64,000 bases of DNA from Streptomyces chartreusis (GCF_008704715.1 NZ_CP023689.1:310001-374000), one strand, 5' to 3'; shown: positions 17,667-30,327, numbered from the stretch's first letter. Program-made: numbers and translations. The notes: generated from the sequence alone by a model not told the origin.

Positions 17667-18181
17667 GGGCGTCTGTCCCTCCGGTGCGGATCGGTGACGG
17701 CGTCTGTGCCTTGTCGGCGGCGGGCAGCGAGCAAGCGCTGTCCGTGACGTGCTGAGGCGTGCTGGGGCGGTGGGTGGCGGTACCTGGCGCGGCATCGGGC
17801 GGCATGACGGGCGGGCGTACGCCCTCGGCTGGACGGTCATGCGTCGGCCCGGTGGTCGGACACGGCCGGAGGGCACCCGTGGCAGGTGTCCGACCGGGAG
17901 TCAGGCGCTGTGAGCGGTGCTGCCCGAATCGGGCACGCTGTCGCGCGCCGTGTTGTCGATGCGCGCGGTCCTGACCGTCGCCGCACGCATACGGCAGCCG
18001 GCCGTGACGGGAGGCAGGGCAGGGGTGCGGACAGCTCGGTCCATCTCTACGTCCCCCCGTCCCCTGAGATGCGGAATCGCCACACAGCGAGTCCACAGAA
18101 TGAGCAGCAAATCGCTCAATAGAGCGAGTGGCTGGGTGTTGGAGTTTAGCGCACGACTAATAACCCATAGCTCGCTTTTGA
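17667..18181. other. Leader/intergenic region upstream of the antiporter
   Basis: About 500 bp with no confident gene. On the minus strand a small frame (17901-18044, 47 codons) has an ATG behind GGGGGGAC and could be a leader peptide. Around 18111-18126 there is an inverted repeat TCGCTC-aata-GAGCGA, and 18140-18180 is unusually AT-rich for this genome (TAAACT on the minus strand at about 18146-18151), so the antiporter promoter probably lies there. Confidence 0.4.
17901..18044 (-). CDS. Possible small leader ORF
   Basis: A 47-codon frame that begins at an ATG with a plausible ribosome site (GGGGGGAC). Its product starts MDRAVRTPALPPVTAG and has no recognised domain. It lies upstream of the antiporter gene in the same direction. 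It may be a translated leader or chance. Confidence 0.25.
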   Translation of the reverse strand: MDRAVRTPALPPVTAGCRMRAATVRTARIDNTARDSVPDSGSTAHSA

Positions 18182-18378
18182 CTACCTGTCAGGAGGAAAG
18201 GAATCGATCAGCTCACCGGCCATGCCGGCCAGAACCAGGCCGGTGGCAATGAGGAGTCCGTGGGCCAGGACGAGCCCGGCGCTCACTACCGCCAGGCCGA
18301 CGGCGAGCAGCAGCCACGCCGGGGTGCGGCGGTACTCGCGGGGGCGGCAGGGCAGCGGAGTGCGGGCGGGGTACAGGG
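18182..18378 (-). pseudogene. Remnant of a small membrane protein (C-terminal end)
   Basis: The minus strand reads PREYRRTPAWLLLAVGLAVV, then a second hydrophobic stretch LLIATGLVLAGMAGELI and a stop (TAG 18184-18182). These look like the last two transmembrane helices of an uncharacterised Streptomyces membrane protein. No start codon with a ribosome site is found, and the frame runs antisense into the kinase remnant. I take it as a truncated gene end. Confidence 0.4.
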
Positions 18379-18952
18379 GTGCCGAGCTCCTCGGGGATCT
18401 ACACCCGCGGCCTGACCAGCGCTCTGAGCTCCCTCGCGGTCGAGTTCACGGGCCCCGCCCTGTCCGTGCGCCGGCACGTCGCGTCCGACCCGCCGTCCCT
18501 GGGCGAGAACACCGAGCTCGTCCTCTATCGCGTCGCGCAGGAGAGCCTCACCAACACCGCCCGCCATGCCGGCGCCACCCGCGTCGACCTCACCCTGGAG
18601 CACACACCGGATGCCGTGGAGCTGCGCGTGCGCGACAACGGCCGCGGCATCGACGGCACCACCGAGGGTTCCGGCATCCAGGGCATGCGCGAACGCGCCC
18701 TGCTCATCGGCGCCTCTCGCACCCTCGGCCCCTCAGCCGACGGCGGCACCCAGGTCCGCCTGACCGTCCCTACGCGCCACCGGCATCTACCCCGGCGCGG
18801 TCAACGCCCTCATCCGCAAGATCGCGGACTTCCTCGTCATCAGCCCGAAGACCGTGGAGAGCCACCGCGCCAACCTGCTGCAGAAACTCGGCCTCAAGGA
18901 CCGCCTGGAACTCACCCGCTACGCGATCCGCGACGGACTGATCGAACCGTGA
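18379..18952 (+). pseudogene. Fused remnants of a NarL-type sensor kinase and its response regulator
   Basis: Residues read from 18379 match the C-terminal half of a NarX/LiaS-type histidine kinase: ELVLYRVAQESLTNTARHAG (N-box), VRDNGRGIDG (G1-box) and GIQGMRERALLIGA, ending with [11 protein letters not shown] near 18773. The reading then shifts frame, and from about 18782 the DNA encodes the last turn of a LuxR-type [22 protein letters not shown] and [17 protein letters not shown], stop at 18952. The kinase sensor and phosphoacceptor domains, the receiver domain of the regulator and most of its linker are missing. The pattern fits a kinase-regulator gene pair collapsed by an internal deletion. 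Confidence 0.8.
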
Positions 18953-18980
18953 CACCGGCCGGAATGGAAAGGGCGCGAAG

Positions 18981-18999
18981 ATTGCCGGAACACGGCAAT
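18981..18999. terminator. Small hairpin after the regulator remnant
   Basis: ATTGCCG and CGGCAAT form a 7-bp stem with loop GAACA, 28 nt beyond the remnant stop codon. It may be the old terminator of the two-component pair. Confidence 0.4.
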
Positions 19000-19019
19000 G
19001 CGTCCCCCGGCCGCCCCGT

Positions 19020-19559
19020 GTGAACATCCCGTCAGGCGAAGACCGGCGGCAGGCGGGAGGGGGACGGTACGCATGGGGCGAGAAGCAGCGCCGCGGCGCT
19101 CTGGCCGAGGCCGGCGCCATCGAAGGGCTCAAGCAGGGTGAGGCCGAGCGGTCCCGGCGTGCGGCGATCGCGGAGGCGGTACGGCTGGAGGGCGAGGCCG
19201 AGGCGGCGGCGATCGCGGCGACCGGCGCCGCGGAGGCGGAGGCGATGTGCAAGAAGGCCGACGCGTTCGGGCAGTACGGTGACGCGGCCGTTCTCCAGAT
19301 GCTCGTCGAGGTGCTGCCGCAGGTCGTCGCCAAGGCGTCCGAACCGCTCAGTGCCATCGACAAGATGACCGTGATCTCGACCGACGGCGCGGGCCGGATC
19401 CCCCGGGCCGTGGCCGACAACGTGGCGCAGGGTCTCGAACTCCTCGGCTCCACCACGGGAGTCGACCTGGCGGAGCTCCTCAAGGGCATCACGCGGCGGT
19501 CGGACGCCGGGCGTCCCGAGCCCGCCGCGGCGAACGGAAAGGTCGAGATCACCGGCTGA
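19020..19559 (+). pseudogene. Flotillin (SPFH) C-terminal remnant
   Basis: The 179-codon frame matches only the C-terminal third of bacterial flotillins. It shows the Ala/Glu-rich coiled coil (AEAGAIEGLKQGEAERS, AIAEAVRLEGEAEAAAIAAT) and the flotillin tail (MLVEVLPQVVAKASEPL, KMTVISTDGAG, VAQGLELLGSTTGVDLAELL). Full-length proteins have about 470-490 residues, with an N-terminal membrane hairpin and SPFH domain, both absent here. The first about 25 residues are unrelated sequence. The GTG at 19020 has no convincing ribosome site, so this is probably a 5'-truncated pseudogene. Its stop lies 30 bp from the convergent kinase gene. Confidence 0.8.
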
Positions 19560-19589
19560 GTCGGGGCCGACTGTCCACCACTTGGCGGA

Positions 19590-20780
19590 TCACGGCACGG
19601 GAACCCCGAACAGCCCCTCCTTTCGGCGTGGGAACGCGACGGTGATGTCGAGGCCGCCCGCCGGGCCCTGTTCGGTGACGATCCGGGCCCGGTGGGCGCT
19701 GGCGACGGCCGCGACGATCGACAGCCCGAGGCCGTGCCCGTCGTGGCGTGCGGAGCGGTGGCCGAGCCGTTGGAAGGGCTGGTACAGGGACGGGATGGCG
19801 TCGCGCGGGACGACCGGGCCGCTGTTCACGACGCGCACCGTGGGCACGCCGCCCTGAAGGTTCGTGGTCACCCGGATCCAGCCGCCGGGGTTGGTGTACC
19901 GCTGTGCGTTGCCGACGAGGTTGGTCACCAGCCGCTCCACCAGGCTGCTGTTGCCCTCGGTCGCGGCGGCGTCGAGCGAGACCTCCAGGGTGACGTCCTC
20001 GGGCTGGGTGGGCGTGAGGGTGTCGAGGACGTCGGTGACGACCTCGGCAAGGTCCAGCGGCTCGGTCCGGAAGACCCCGCTCTGGCTGCTCGCCAGGGTC
20101 AGCAGCGCCTCGATCAGCCGTTCCTGGTCCTCGCCTATGCTCAGGGCCCGCTCGCACACCCCTCGCAGGGCCTTCACGTCCGGGTCCGGTTTGCTGAGCG
20201 CGACCTCGATCACCGTGCGTTGCAGGGTCAGCGGGGTGCGCAGTTCGTGCGAGGCGTTGGCGACGAAGCGTCTCTGTGCGTCGAACGCGGCGTCCAGTCG
20301 GCCGAGCAGCCCGTCGAAGGTGTCGCCGAGGTTCTTCAGCTCGTCGTCTGCGGGGCCGGGCATCGCGAGGCGCTCGTGCAGATTGTGCGCCGAGATGCGC
20401 CGGGCCCGTTCCGTCATCACCCGTACGGGCCGCAGCACCCGCCCGGCCACCAGCCAGCCCAGTCCGCCGGAGACGCCGGTCATGACGCCGAGCGCGATCC
20501 CGGAGCGGGTGAGCAGCGTGCGCTGTGCCTCCTGGCGCTGGCGGTCGGCGACGTACGAGATCTGGGCCGTCACCTCCTGCACCGCCGGATTGCGCGAGGC
20601 GTTGCCGGTGGTGATCTTGGTGCCTTTGGAGGCGGGGCTCTGCACGACCAGGAGGTAGGTGACGGCGAGCAGGGTGGCGCCCGAGACGAGGAACAGCGTG
20701 CCGTAGAGGAGGGTGAGCCGGAGCCGGGCCGACCAGCGGATGCGGAACCGGCCGGCCGGGTCAGATGCGGTAGCCGACAT
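19590..20780 (-). CDS. Two-component sensor histidine kinase (OmpR-partner type)
   Basis: A 396-residue membrane kinase. TM1 is LYGTLFLVSGATLLAVTYLL (about 25-44), then an extracellular loop of about 45 residues and TM2 near IALGVMTGVSGGLGWLV. A HAMP domain (about 113-165), the phosphoacceptor NASHELRTPL (about 175-184) and the ATPase domain (NLVGNAQRYTN, HDGHGLGLSIV) follow. It starts inside the regulator gene with a 20-bp overlap, so the pair is translationally coupled. The pair is divergent from a lipoprotein/ABC efflux operon and probably controls it, a common arrangement for MacAB-type systems. Confidence 0.92.
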   Translation of the reverse strand: MSATASDPAGRFRIRWSARLRLTLLYGTLFLVSGATLLAVTYLLVVQSPASKGTKITTGNASRNPAVQEVTAQISYVADRQRQEAQRTLLTRSGIALGVMTGVSGGLGWLVAGRVLRPVRVMTERARRISAHNLHERLAMPGPADDELKNLGDTFDGLLGRLDAAFDAQRRFVANASHELRTPLTLQRTVIEVALSKPDPDVKALRGVCERALSIGEDQERLIEALLTLASSQSGVFRTEPLDLAEVVTDVLDTLTPTQPEDVTLEVSLDAAATEGNSSLVERLVTNLVGNAQRYTNPGGWIRVTTNLQGGVPTVRVVNSGPVVPRDAIPSLYQPFQRLGHRSARHDGHGLGLSIVAAVASAHRARIVTEQGPAGGLDITVAFPRRKEGLFGVPVP

Positions 20781-21414
20781 GCGGCACCGTCTCGATCACG
20801 GGCGGGTCCCCGAGCTTGCGGCGCAGCCGGCTGATGGTCACCTTCACGGTGTTGGTGAACGGGTCGGTGGCTTCGTCCCAGGCCCGTTCGAGCAGTTCCT
20901 CCGCGGACACCACCGCCCCGCGTGCGGCCAGCAGGAGTTCCAGTACGGCCATCTCCTTGGGGGACAGATCCAGTTGGCGTCCGCCGCGCCAGGCGGTGTG
21001 CTCGGCGGGCGACAGCGACAGGTCGCCGTGGGTGAGCACCGGGGGCACGGCGGGGTGCGCGCGCCGGGCGAGGGCGCGGATCCGTGCGACCAACTCGGCG
21101 AAGGCGAACGGCTTGGTCAGATAGTCGTCGGCGCCCAGGCTCAGTCCGTCGACCCGGTCGGCGATGGTGGAGGAGGCCGTGAGCATGAGGATGCGGGCCC
21201 GGCAGCCGTGCTTGATCAGCGCACGGCAGACCTCGTCGCCGTGCATCAGCGGGAGGTCCCGGTCGAGCACGATGACGTGGTAGTCGTACACGGTCGCCTG
21301 CTCCAGCGCCTGCCGGCCGTCCAGTGCCAGGTCGATGGCCATGCCTTCCTGCCGCAGACCTGCGGCGATCGTCTCGGCGAGTTCGAGGTGGTCGTCGACA
21401 ATCAGCACTCTCAT
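20761..21414 (-). CDS. Two-component response regulator, OmpR/PhoB family
   Basis: A 217-residue regulator. The receiver domain starts at MRVLIVDDH with acidic residues Asp7 and Asp8, phospho-acceptor Asp51 in VIVLDRDLP, and Lys in YLTKPF near residue 101. The C-terminal winged helix (about 125-217) ends with KVTISRLRRKLGDPP and ETVPHVGYRI. It is transcribed with the kinase and divergent from the lipoprotein gene across 112 bp, which should contain both promoters and probably its binding sites. Confidence 0.93.
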   Translation of the reverse strand: MRVLIVDDHLELAETIAAGLRQEGMAIDLALDGRQALEQATVYDYHVIVLDRDLPLMHGDEVCRALIKHGCRARILMLTASSTIADRVDGLSLGADDYLTKPFAFAELVARIRALARRAHPAVPPVLTHGDLSLSPAEHTAWRGGRQLDLSPKEMAVLELLLAARGAVVSAEELLERAWDEATDPFTNTVKVTISRLRRKLGDPPVIETVPHVGYRI

Positions 21415-21526
21415 GCCGGCCAGGATGCCCTGCGGCCCATAACAGCGGAATAACGCGTGGAGAGGGTCAAAGAGGCAGGCACGACTGTTCCCCGGGTGTA
21501 ACCGCACCCGGCGTACAACTCCGTTC

Positions 21527-22096
21527 ATGTTCTCCACACAACGACGTGCCCTGATCGGGCGCACACTTCTTCCCGTATCCCTGCTCCTCACAGGCGCGCT
21601 GATCAGCGGCTGTTCCGGAGAGTCCAAGGCGGCCTCCGACGGCGGCACGTCCTCGGACTCCTCCGGGTCGGCGAACGGCGCGTTCGACCAGGCTCTGGAA
21701 TTCGCCGAGTGCATGCGTGCAGAGGGCGTACCCGAATTCCCCGATCCGCAGCAGGCCGACGGCGGTATCCGTATGGACGCGGGTGGCGTCGACACCAATT
21801 CCGCCGAGTTCCAGGGCGCCATGGAGGCGTGCCGCGACAAGGCCCCGCAGGCCGAGGGCCAGGCCCAGGGCGGCGAGCCGCTCGATCCGACGAAGGTCGC
21901 CGCCTGGGCGGAGTGCATCCGTGAGAACGGCGTGCCGAAGTTCCCGGACCCGGAGATCAACGGCGGTCAGATGGCCCTCGACTTCGCCGGCGCCGGTCTC
22001 AGCATGGCCGACCCCGCCTTCCAGAAGGCCCGTTCCGCGTGCCAGGACAAGTGGCCCGGCGGCGGGATGATGATCCAGGGCGGCGGAGGCCGGTGA
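21527..22096 (+). CDS. Secreted lipoprotein with duplicated Cys motif
   Basis: A 189-residue lipoprotein with signal peptide LLPVSLLLTGALISGC; lipobox LISGC gives a lipidated Cys at about residue 29. The mature part carries two similar units: FAECMRAEGVPEFPDP (about 60-75) and WAECIRENGVPKFPDPE (about 127-143), each followed by a further Cys (ACRDK, ACQDK). This suggests two equivalent subdomains, perhaps with disulfides or metal. Function is unknown. No ribosome site is seen; TACAAC 7 nt before the ATG could be a -10 for a leaderless message. It is coupled to the next three genes by 4-nt overlaps, implying a role beside the ABC exporter. Confidence 0.85.
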   Translation: MFSTQRRALIGRTLLPVSLLLTGALISGCSGESKAASDGGTSSDSSGSANGAFDQALEFAECMRAEGVPEFPDPQQADGGIRMDAGGVDTNSAEFQGAMEACRDKAPQAEGQAQGGEPLDPTKVAAWAECIRENGVPKFPDPEINGGQMALDFAGAGLSMADPAFQKARSACQDKWPGGGMMIQGGGGR

Positions 22097-23391
22097 CCAC
22101 GCAGGAGGAGGCGGAACACCTCCCTGCCGTCGTGGAGCCCGACGGGGCGCCCGCGGTCCCGGACGACGACGCGGAACGGGCACCGGCCGTCGCCGAGGAG
22201 GCGGCACAGCCGGCGGCGGCCGAGGACACCGACCGGCCGACTGCCGACCGGCGCAAACGCCGTATCCGCCGTACGGCCGTCCTCGTGGTGATCGCGATCG
22301 CCGTGGCCGCCGCCGCGGGGCTCGCCGCCACCGGCGCGTTCAGCGGTGACGACGGGCCCGCGACGGCGGCCGCCCCTGCGGGGCCCGCCGCGACGACCAA
22401 GGTCCAGCGGATGACGCTGACGAGCACCGAGACCGTGGACGGCACGCTCGGCCACGGCAAGCCGACCGCCGTCACCAACGGCTCCGCCGCCTCCGCGTCC
22501 GGGCAGAGCGGGGGCGGACAGGCCGCTGCCGACAGCGAGTTCATCACGTGGGTGCCCGGCGAGGGCGACACGCTCAAGCGTGGCGACACGGTCTACCGGG
22601 TCAACGAGCGCAAGGTGCCCCTGCTGTACGGGTCCGTGCCGCTCTACCGCACGCTGGAGCCGGGCAGCGAGGGCTCCGACGTGCGGATGCTGGAGCGCAA
22701 CCTCGCCGATCTGGGCTACGACGGCTTCGACGTGGACGACGAGTACACCTCCGGCACGGCCCAGGCGGTCGAGGAGTGGCAGGACGACCTCAACGCCGAG
22801 GAGACCGGGACCGTACGCCCCGGGGACGCGGTGGTCGCCTCCGGTGCCCGGCGGGTCGCGGAGCTGAAGACCTCTCCCGGCGCGGTCGCCGGCGGCGAGG
22901 TGCTGACCTGGACGGGTACCGAGCGGATCGTCTCCATGGACCTGGACCCGCAGCACGAGGACCTGGTGAAGGAGGGCTCCAAGGCCACGGTCCGGCTGCC
23001 GGACGGCAGCAACGTGGTGGGCAAGGTCACCGACATCGGCACGCCGGCCAATGACGCCGCCGCTTCCGGCGGCGGTGCGGGCGGCGACGGCCAGGGCGCC
23101 GACGAAGCCACTCTTCCGGTCCAGCTCGAGATCGACGACCAGAAGAAGCTGGGCCGCTATCAGGCCGCGTCGGTCGACGTGATCCTGGAGGCCGACAGCC
23201 GTCGGGACGTGCTGGCGGTGCCGGTGAACGCGCTGATGGCGCGGCCGGGCGGCGGCTATGCGCTGGAGGTCCCGAAGGCCGACGGCAGCAGCGACATGGT
23301 GCCGGTGGAGCTGGGCATGTTCGCGAGCGGCCTGGTCGAGGTGAAGGGCTCGGGCATCAAAGAGGGCATGAGTGTGGGGGTGCCCAAGTGA
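22093..23391 (+). CDS. Efflux membrane-fusion/adaptor protein with peptidoglycan-binding domain
   Basis: A 432-residue HlyD/MacA-like adaptor. A charged N-terminus (1-55) precedes one membrane anchor near TAVLVVIAIAVAAAAGLAAT (about 57-76). A peptidoglycan-binding-1 module follows (about 198-240: GSDVRMLERNLADLGYDGF, then a TAQAVEEWQ segment) and the barrel/hairpin adaptor domains (about 270-430). The GTG at 22093 overlaps the lipoprotein stop (GTGA). It links the MacB-like permease to the cell wall side in this monoderm. It is adjacent to, but outside, the peptide cluster. Confidence 0.88.
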   Translation: MTTQEEAEHLPAVVEPDGAPAVPDDDAERAPAVAEEAAQPAAAEDTDRPTADRRKRRIRRTAVLVVIAIAVAAAAGLAATGAFSGDDGPATAAAPAGPAATTKVQRMTLTSTETVDGTLGHGKPTAVTNGSAASASGQSGGGQAAADSEFITWVPGEGDTLKRGDTVYRVNERKVPLLYGSVPLYRTLEPGSEGSDVRMLERNLADLGYDGFDVDDEYTSGTAQAVEEWQDDLNAEETGTVRPGDAVVASGARRVAELKTSPGAVAGGEVLTWTGTERIVSMDLDPQHEDLVKEGSKATVRLPDGSNVVGKVTDIGTPANDAAASGGGAGGDGQGADEATLPVQLEIDDQKKLGRYQAASVDVILEADSRRDVLAVPVNALMARPGGGYALEVPKADGSSDMVPVELGMFASGLVEVKGSGIKEGMSVGVPK

Positions 23392-24128
23392 CGCCTCATG
23401 TGGTCGAGTTGACGGGGGTGTCCCAGCGGTACGGGGACGTCGTCGCGCTCGCCGACACGAATCTGGTGATCGGGCGCGGTGAACTGGTCGCGATCGTCGG
23501 GCCGTCCGGGTCCGGGAAGTCGACCATGCTCAACATCATGGGCACGCTCAGCCGCCCGACCTCCGGGCACGTCCGGGTCGACGGTCATGCGGTCGAGGAG
23601 CTGAGCGACCGTGAACTGTCCGCGCTGCGCGCCGGCACGATCGGGTTCGTGTTCCAGCAGTTCCATCTCACCGCGGGCATACCGGTGCTGGACAGCGTCG
23701 CCGACGGGCTGCTCTACAGCGGCACCCCGCGCGCCAAGCGGCGCCGGCTCGCCGAGACGGCACTGCGCCGGGTGGGGCTCGGGCACCGGCTGTACCACGA
23801 GCCGCACCAGCTCTCCGGCGGAGAGAAGCAGCGGGTCGCCATCGCCCGCGCGGTGCTGGGCGATCCTCCGCTGCTGCTGGCCGACGAGCCGACCGGCGCG
23901 CTCGACTCCCGCTCCGGCGCGACCGTGCTGGAACTGCTGCACGAGCTGAACGAGGCCGGCACCACGGTCGTAGTCATCACGCACGACCGGGATGTCGCCG
24001 GCTCCCTGCCGCGCGAGGTGCGGCTCAAGGACGGGCGGATCGAGCACGACTCCGCCGCCGGCCGGATCGAGCGCGACTCCACCGCCGCCCGGGAGCTGGC
24101 GGCCACTGCCTCCGGGGCGAAGCGGTGA
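23388..24128 (+). CDS. ABC transporter ATP-binding protein (MacB/LolD type)
   Basis: A 246-residue ATPase. Walker A GPSGSGKST (about 38-46), the Q-loop in FVFQQFHLTAG, signature LSGGEKQRVAIARA (about 143-156), Walker B LLLADEPTGALDS and switch His in VVVITHDRDVA are all present. The C-terminal tail has an imperfect repeat around IEHDSAAGRIERDS. It overlaps both neighbours by 4 nt and energises the permease encoded next. Confidence 0.95.
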   Translation: MTPHVVELTGVSQRYGDVVALADTNLVIGRGELVAIVGPSGSGKSTMLNIMGTLSRPTSGHVRVDGHAVEELSDRELSALRAGTIGFVFQQFHLTAGIPVLDSVADGLLYSGTPRAKRRRLAETALRRVGLGHRLYHEPHQLSGGEKQRVAIARAVLGDPPLLLADEPTGALDSRSGATVLELLHELNEAGTTVVVITHDRDVAGSLPREVRLKDGRIEHDSAAGRIERDSTAARELAATASGAKR

Positions 24129-25348
24129 CGGGGTCCGAGGGGCGGGCGGCCGGTGCGCGGCCCCGTCCGGCCCGGATGAGCCCCGCCGACGTGCTGCGGG
24201 TGGGCGGGTACGGGCTCCGGGCCCGGCCCATGCGGGTGTTCCTGTCGGCGCTGGGCATCGCCATCGGCATCGCGGCGATGGTGGGCGTGGTGGGCATCTC
24301 GACGTCCAGCACCGAGGACCTGGACCGGCGGCTGAGCGCGCTCGGCACCAATCTGCTGTCCGTCACACCGGGGCCGTCGCTCAGCGGTGACGCGTCCCAT
24401 CTGCCCAGCGAGTCGGTGCAGATGGTGGGCAACATACCGGACGTGGAATCGGTGACCGCGCTCGGCAAGGTCGACGCCAAGGTCTACCGCAACGACCACA
24501 TACCCGCGGCCGAGACCAGCGGTATCGCCGTCTACGCGGCGAAGACCAACCTGCCCGAGACGACCGGCGCGAAGCTGACCGACGGGCGCTGGCTGAACGC
24601 CGCCAACGACCGCTATCCGTCCGTCGTGCTCGGGCCCCGCGCCGCCGAACAGCTCGGGGTGCACCGGGCCGGCTCCGACGTCCAGGTGTGGCTCGGCGAC
24701 CGCTGGTTCACCGTGATCGGACTGCTCGCGCCCAACGAGCTGACGCCGGAGCTGGACACCCAGGCGCTGGTCGGCTGGCCCTACGCGGAGGAGAAACTCG
24801 GCTTCGACGGCTACCCGTCGGTGATCCACGTACGGGCCGTGGAGGAGCGCGTCTCCCAGGTGCAGGGCATCCTCGGGGCGACCACCAACCCGGAGAAGCC
24901 CGACGAGGTGGCCGTCTCCCGGCCGTCCGACGCGCTCGCCGCGAAGGAGGCCACGGACGACACCCTCAGCGGACTGCTCCTCGGACTCGGCGCGGTGGCT
25001 CTGCTGGTCGGCGGTGTCGGGGTGGCCAACACCATGGTCATCTCCGTGCTGGAGCGCCGATCCGAGATCGGGCTGCGCCGCTCGCTGGGGGCCACCCGGG
25101 GCCAGATCCGCAATCAGTTCCTGTGCGAGTCACAGCTGTTGTCCGCGCTCGGCGGCGTCGGCGGGGTATCCCTCGGGATCGCGGTGACCATCGGCTACGC
25201 CTCCTACCAGGGCTGGCCGTCGGTCGTGCCGGCCTGGGCCATGGCGGGCGGCGTCGGCTCGACGCTGATCATCGGAGCGCTGGCGGGCTTCTACCCGGCG
25301 GTGCGCGCGGCCCGGCTGCCGCCGACGGAGGCACTGGCGACACCCTGA
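24125..25348 (+). CDS. ABC transporter permease (MacB/FtsX type)
   Basis: A 407-residue permease: TM1 near VFLSALGIAIGIAAMVGVVG (about 39-58), then a large extracytoplasmic MacB-PCD domain (about 60-275) and three C-terminal helices with the FtsX domain (GLGAVALLVGGVGVANTMVI, RRSEIGLRRSLGATRGQIR, and the end helix to LPPTEALATP). This design exports amphipathic compounds or lipoprotein-linked substrates by mechanotransmission. It is the last gene of the operon, closed by hairpins at 25389-25461. It could contribute to export of the peptide made next door, but the orientation and terminators suggest a separate operon. Confidence 0.93.
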   Translation: MTGSEGRAAGARPRPARMSPADVLRVGGYGLRARPMRVFLSALGIAIGIAAMVGVVGISTSSTEDLDRRLSALGTNLLSVTPGPSLSGDASHLPSESVQMVGNIPDVESVTALGKVDAKVYRNDHIPAAETSGIAVYAAKTNLPETTGAKLTDGRWLNAANDRYPSVVLGPRAAEQLGVHRAGSDVQVWLGDRWFTVIGLLAPNELTPELDTQALVGWPYAEEKLGFDGYPSVIHVRAVEERVSQVQGILGATTNPEKPDEVAVSRPSDALAAKEATDDTLSGLLLGLGAVALLVGGVGVANTMVISVLERRSEIGLRRSLGATRGQIRNQFLCESQLLSALGGVGGVSLGIAVTIGYASYQGWPSVVPAWAMAGGVGSTLIIGALAGFYPAVRAARLPPTEALATP

Positions 25349-25388
25349 CCGACAGCGTCGTACGGCGACGGCCGTCGCGCCCCGATCG

Positions 25389-25425
25389 CCGGTGCCCCTC
25401 GAAAATCCCCCGCAAGGGGCACCGG
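25389..25425. terminator. Hairpin 1 between convergent permease and pdh
   Basis: CCGGTGCCCCT (25389-25399) pairs perfectly with AGGGGCACCGG (25415-25425) over a 15-nt loop. It lies 40 bp past the permease stop, in the gap between convergent genes. Confidence 0.7.
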
Positions 25426-25431
25426 GCCCGT

Positions 25432-25461
25432 ACCCTCCCCAGCCAGTGGGCCGGGGAGGGT
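25432..25461. terminator. Hairpin 2 between convergent permease and pdh
   Basis: ACCCTCCCC (25432-25440) pairs perfectly with GGGGAGGGT (25453-25461) over a 12-nt loop, 18 bp from the pdh stop. With hairpin 1 it would stop transcription from both sides. Confidence 0.65.
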
Positions 25462-25479
25462 GCCGGTGCGCCACGGCCT

Positions 25480-26612
25480 TCAGCCTGGAGCCCCGACGAG
25501 AGCAGGTCCGGTCTCGTCCCGTACGTCGTCCTCGTGCACCACGTCCCAGCCGGCGGCGGCCAGTTTCTCCGCCAGGGTCTCCGCCTCGGCCGCGGCGAGT
25601 TCGAACCGGATGACCAGTGGTCCGTCCCCGCCGTGCGGGGCGACCGGCGCGGCGACGGTGTCCGCGCCGGCGCCGTATCCGGCCGCGGTGTCCAGGAGCC
25701 GGGCGAGTTCGCCGGGACGGGCGGTGATGGTGACGTCGACATGGGCGGTGTCGGCGGCGAGCGGGGCGGGCAGCGCCTCCAGCGCTGCGATCCCGCGCTC
25801 CAGCAGACCGGTGAGGTTCCGCCGGCTCCGCGCCCGGTTCCGCGGGTCCCGGACCGACAGGTCCTGTACCGCGGTGAGCAGTTCGGTGAGGTCGGTCTGG
25901 AGTGCGGTGAGGACTCCGGCGACCTCGGCGGCGTTGGTCTCGATGATGTCGGTCCACAGCCGTGCCTCGCCGCGTGCGATCCGGGTGGCGTCCCGGAAAC
26001 CCTGGCCGACGAGGAGTGCGCTGACGGGTGACCGGCCGCCGAGGCGTGCTGCGACCAGGCTGGCCATGAGGTGCGGGGCGTGCGAGGTGAGCGCCACGGT
26101 CTCGTCGTGGGCCCCGCTCTGCATGACCGTGGGGACGCCGCCGCACAGGCCGATCAGGTCCAGGGCCCGGTCGAAGGCGGGCTTGGAGGTGAGCCGGGAG
26201 GGGGTGAGCACCCACACCCGGTCCTGGAAGAGGTCTGGCCGTGCGGCGAGCGGCCCCGAGCGCTCGCGGCCCGCCAGCGGGTGTCCGCCGACGAAGTGCG
26301 TGGGGCGCGGGGCGCGGGCCAGTACGTCGCGCTCCGGGCCGGCCTTGACGCTGGCCACGTCCGTGTAGCTGCGCGCGAGGCCCCGTGCCTGCTGTTCCGA
26401 GAGCACGTCGGCGACCTTGCTCGGGGGAACGGCGAGCACCGCGAGGTCGACCGGTTCCTCGGGTGGCCCAGCGGTTCCGGCGCCGAGCAGTTCGGCGGTG
26501 CGGACCGCGGACGCGCTCGCGTCGAGGAGGTGGACGGTGACGCCGCGCCGGGCGGCGGCGAGCGCCACGGAGGTACCGATCAGTCCGGTGCCGACGACGG
26601 CGAGGGAGCGGA

Positions 26613-26616
<4 letters not shown>
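25480..26616 (-). CDS. pdh: Prephenate dehydrogenase (Hpg precursor supply)
   Basis: Converts prephenate to 4-hydroxyphenylpyruvate, the entry compound for 4-hydroxyphenylglycine; a cluster copy is typical of GPA loci. It has 378 residues. The NAD-binding motif VVGTGLIGTSVALAA is at 7-21. The catalytic His region is [14 protein letters not shown] (about 108-121), and TSHAPHLMASLVA is in the helical domain. A C-terminal segment (about 290-370) resembles an ACT domain (VDVTITARPGELARLL). The GTG forms a GTGA overlap with the hpgT stop, so the two are co-translated. It is the outermost peptide-cluster gene on this side. Confidence 0.93.
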
Positions 26617-30318
<3,702 letters not shown>

Positions 30319-30327
30319 CGGAAACCG

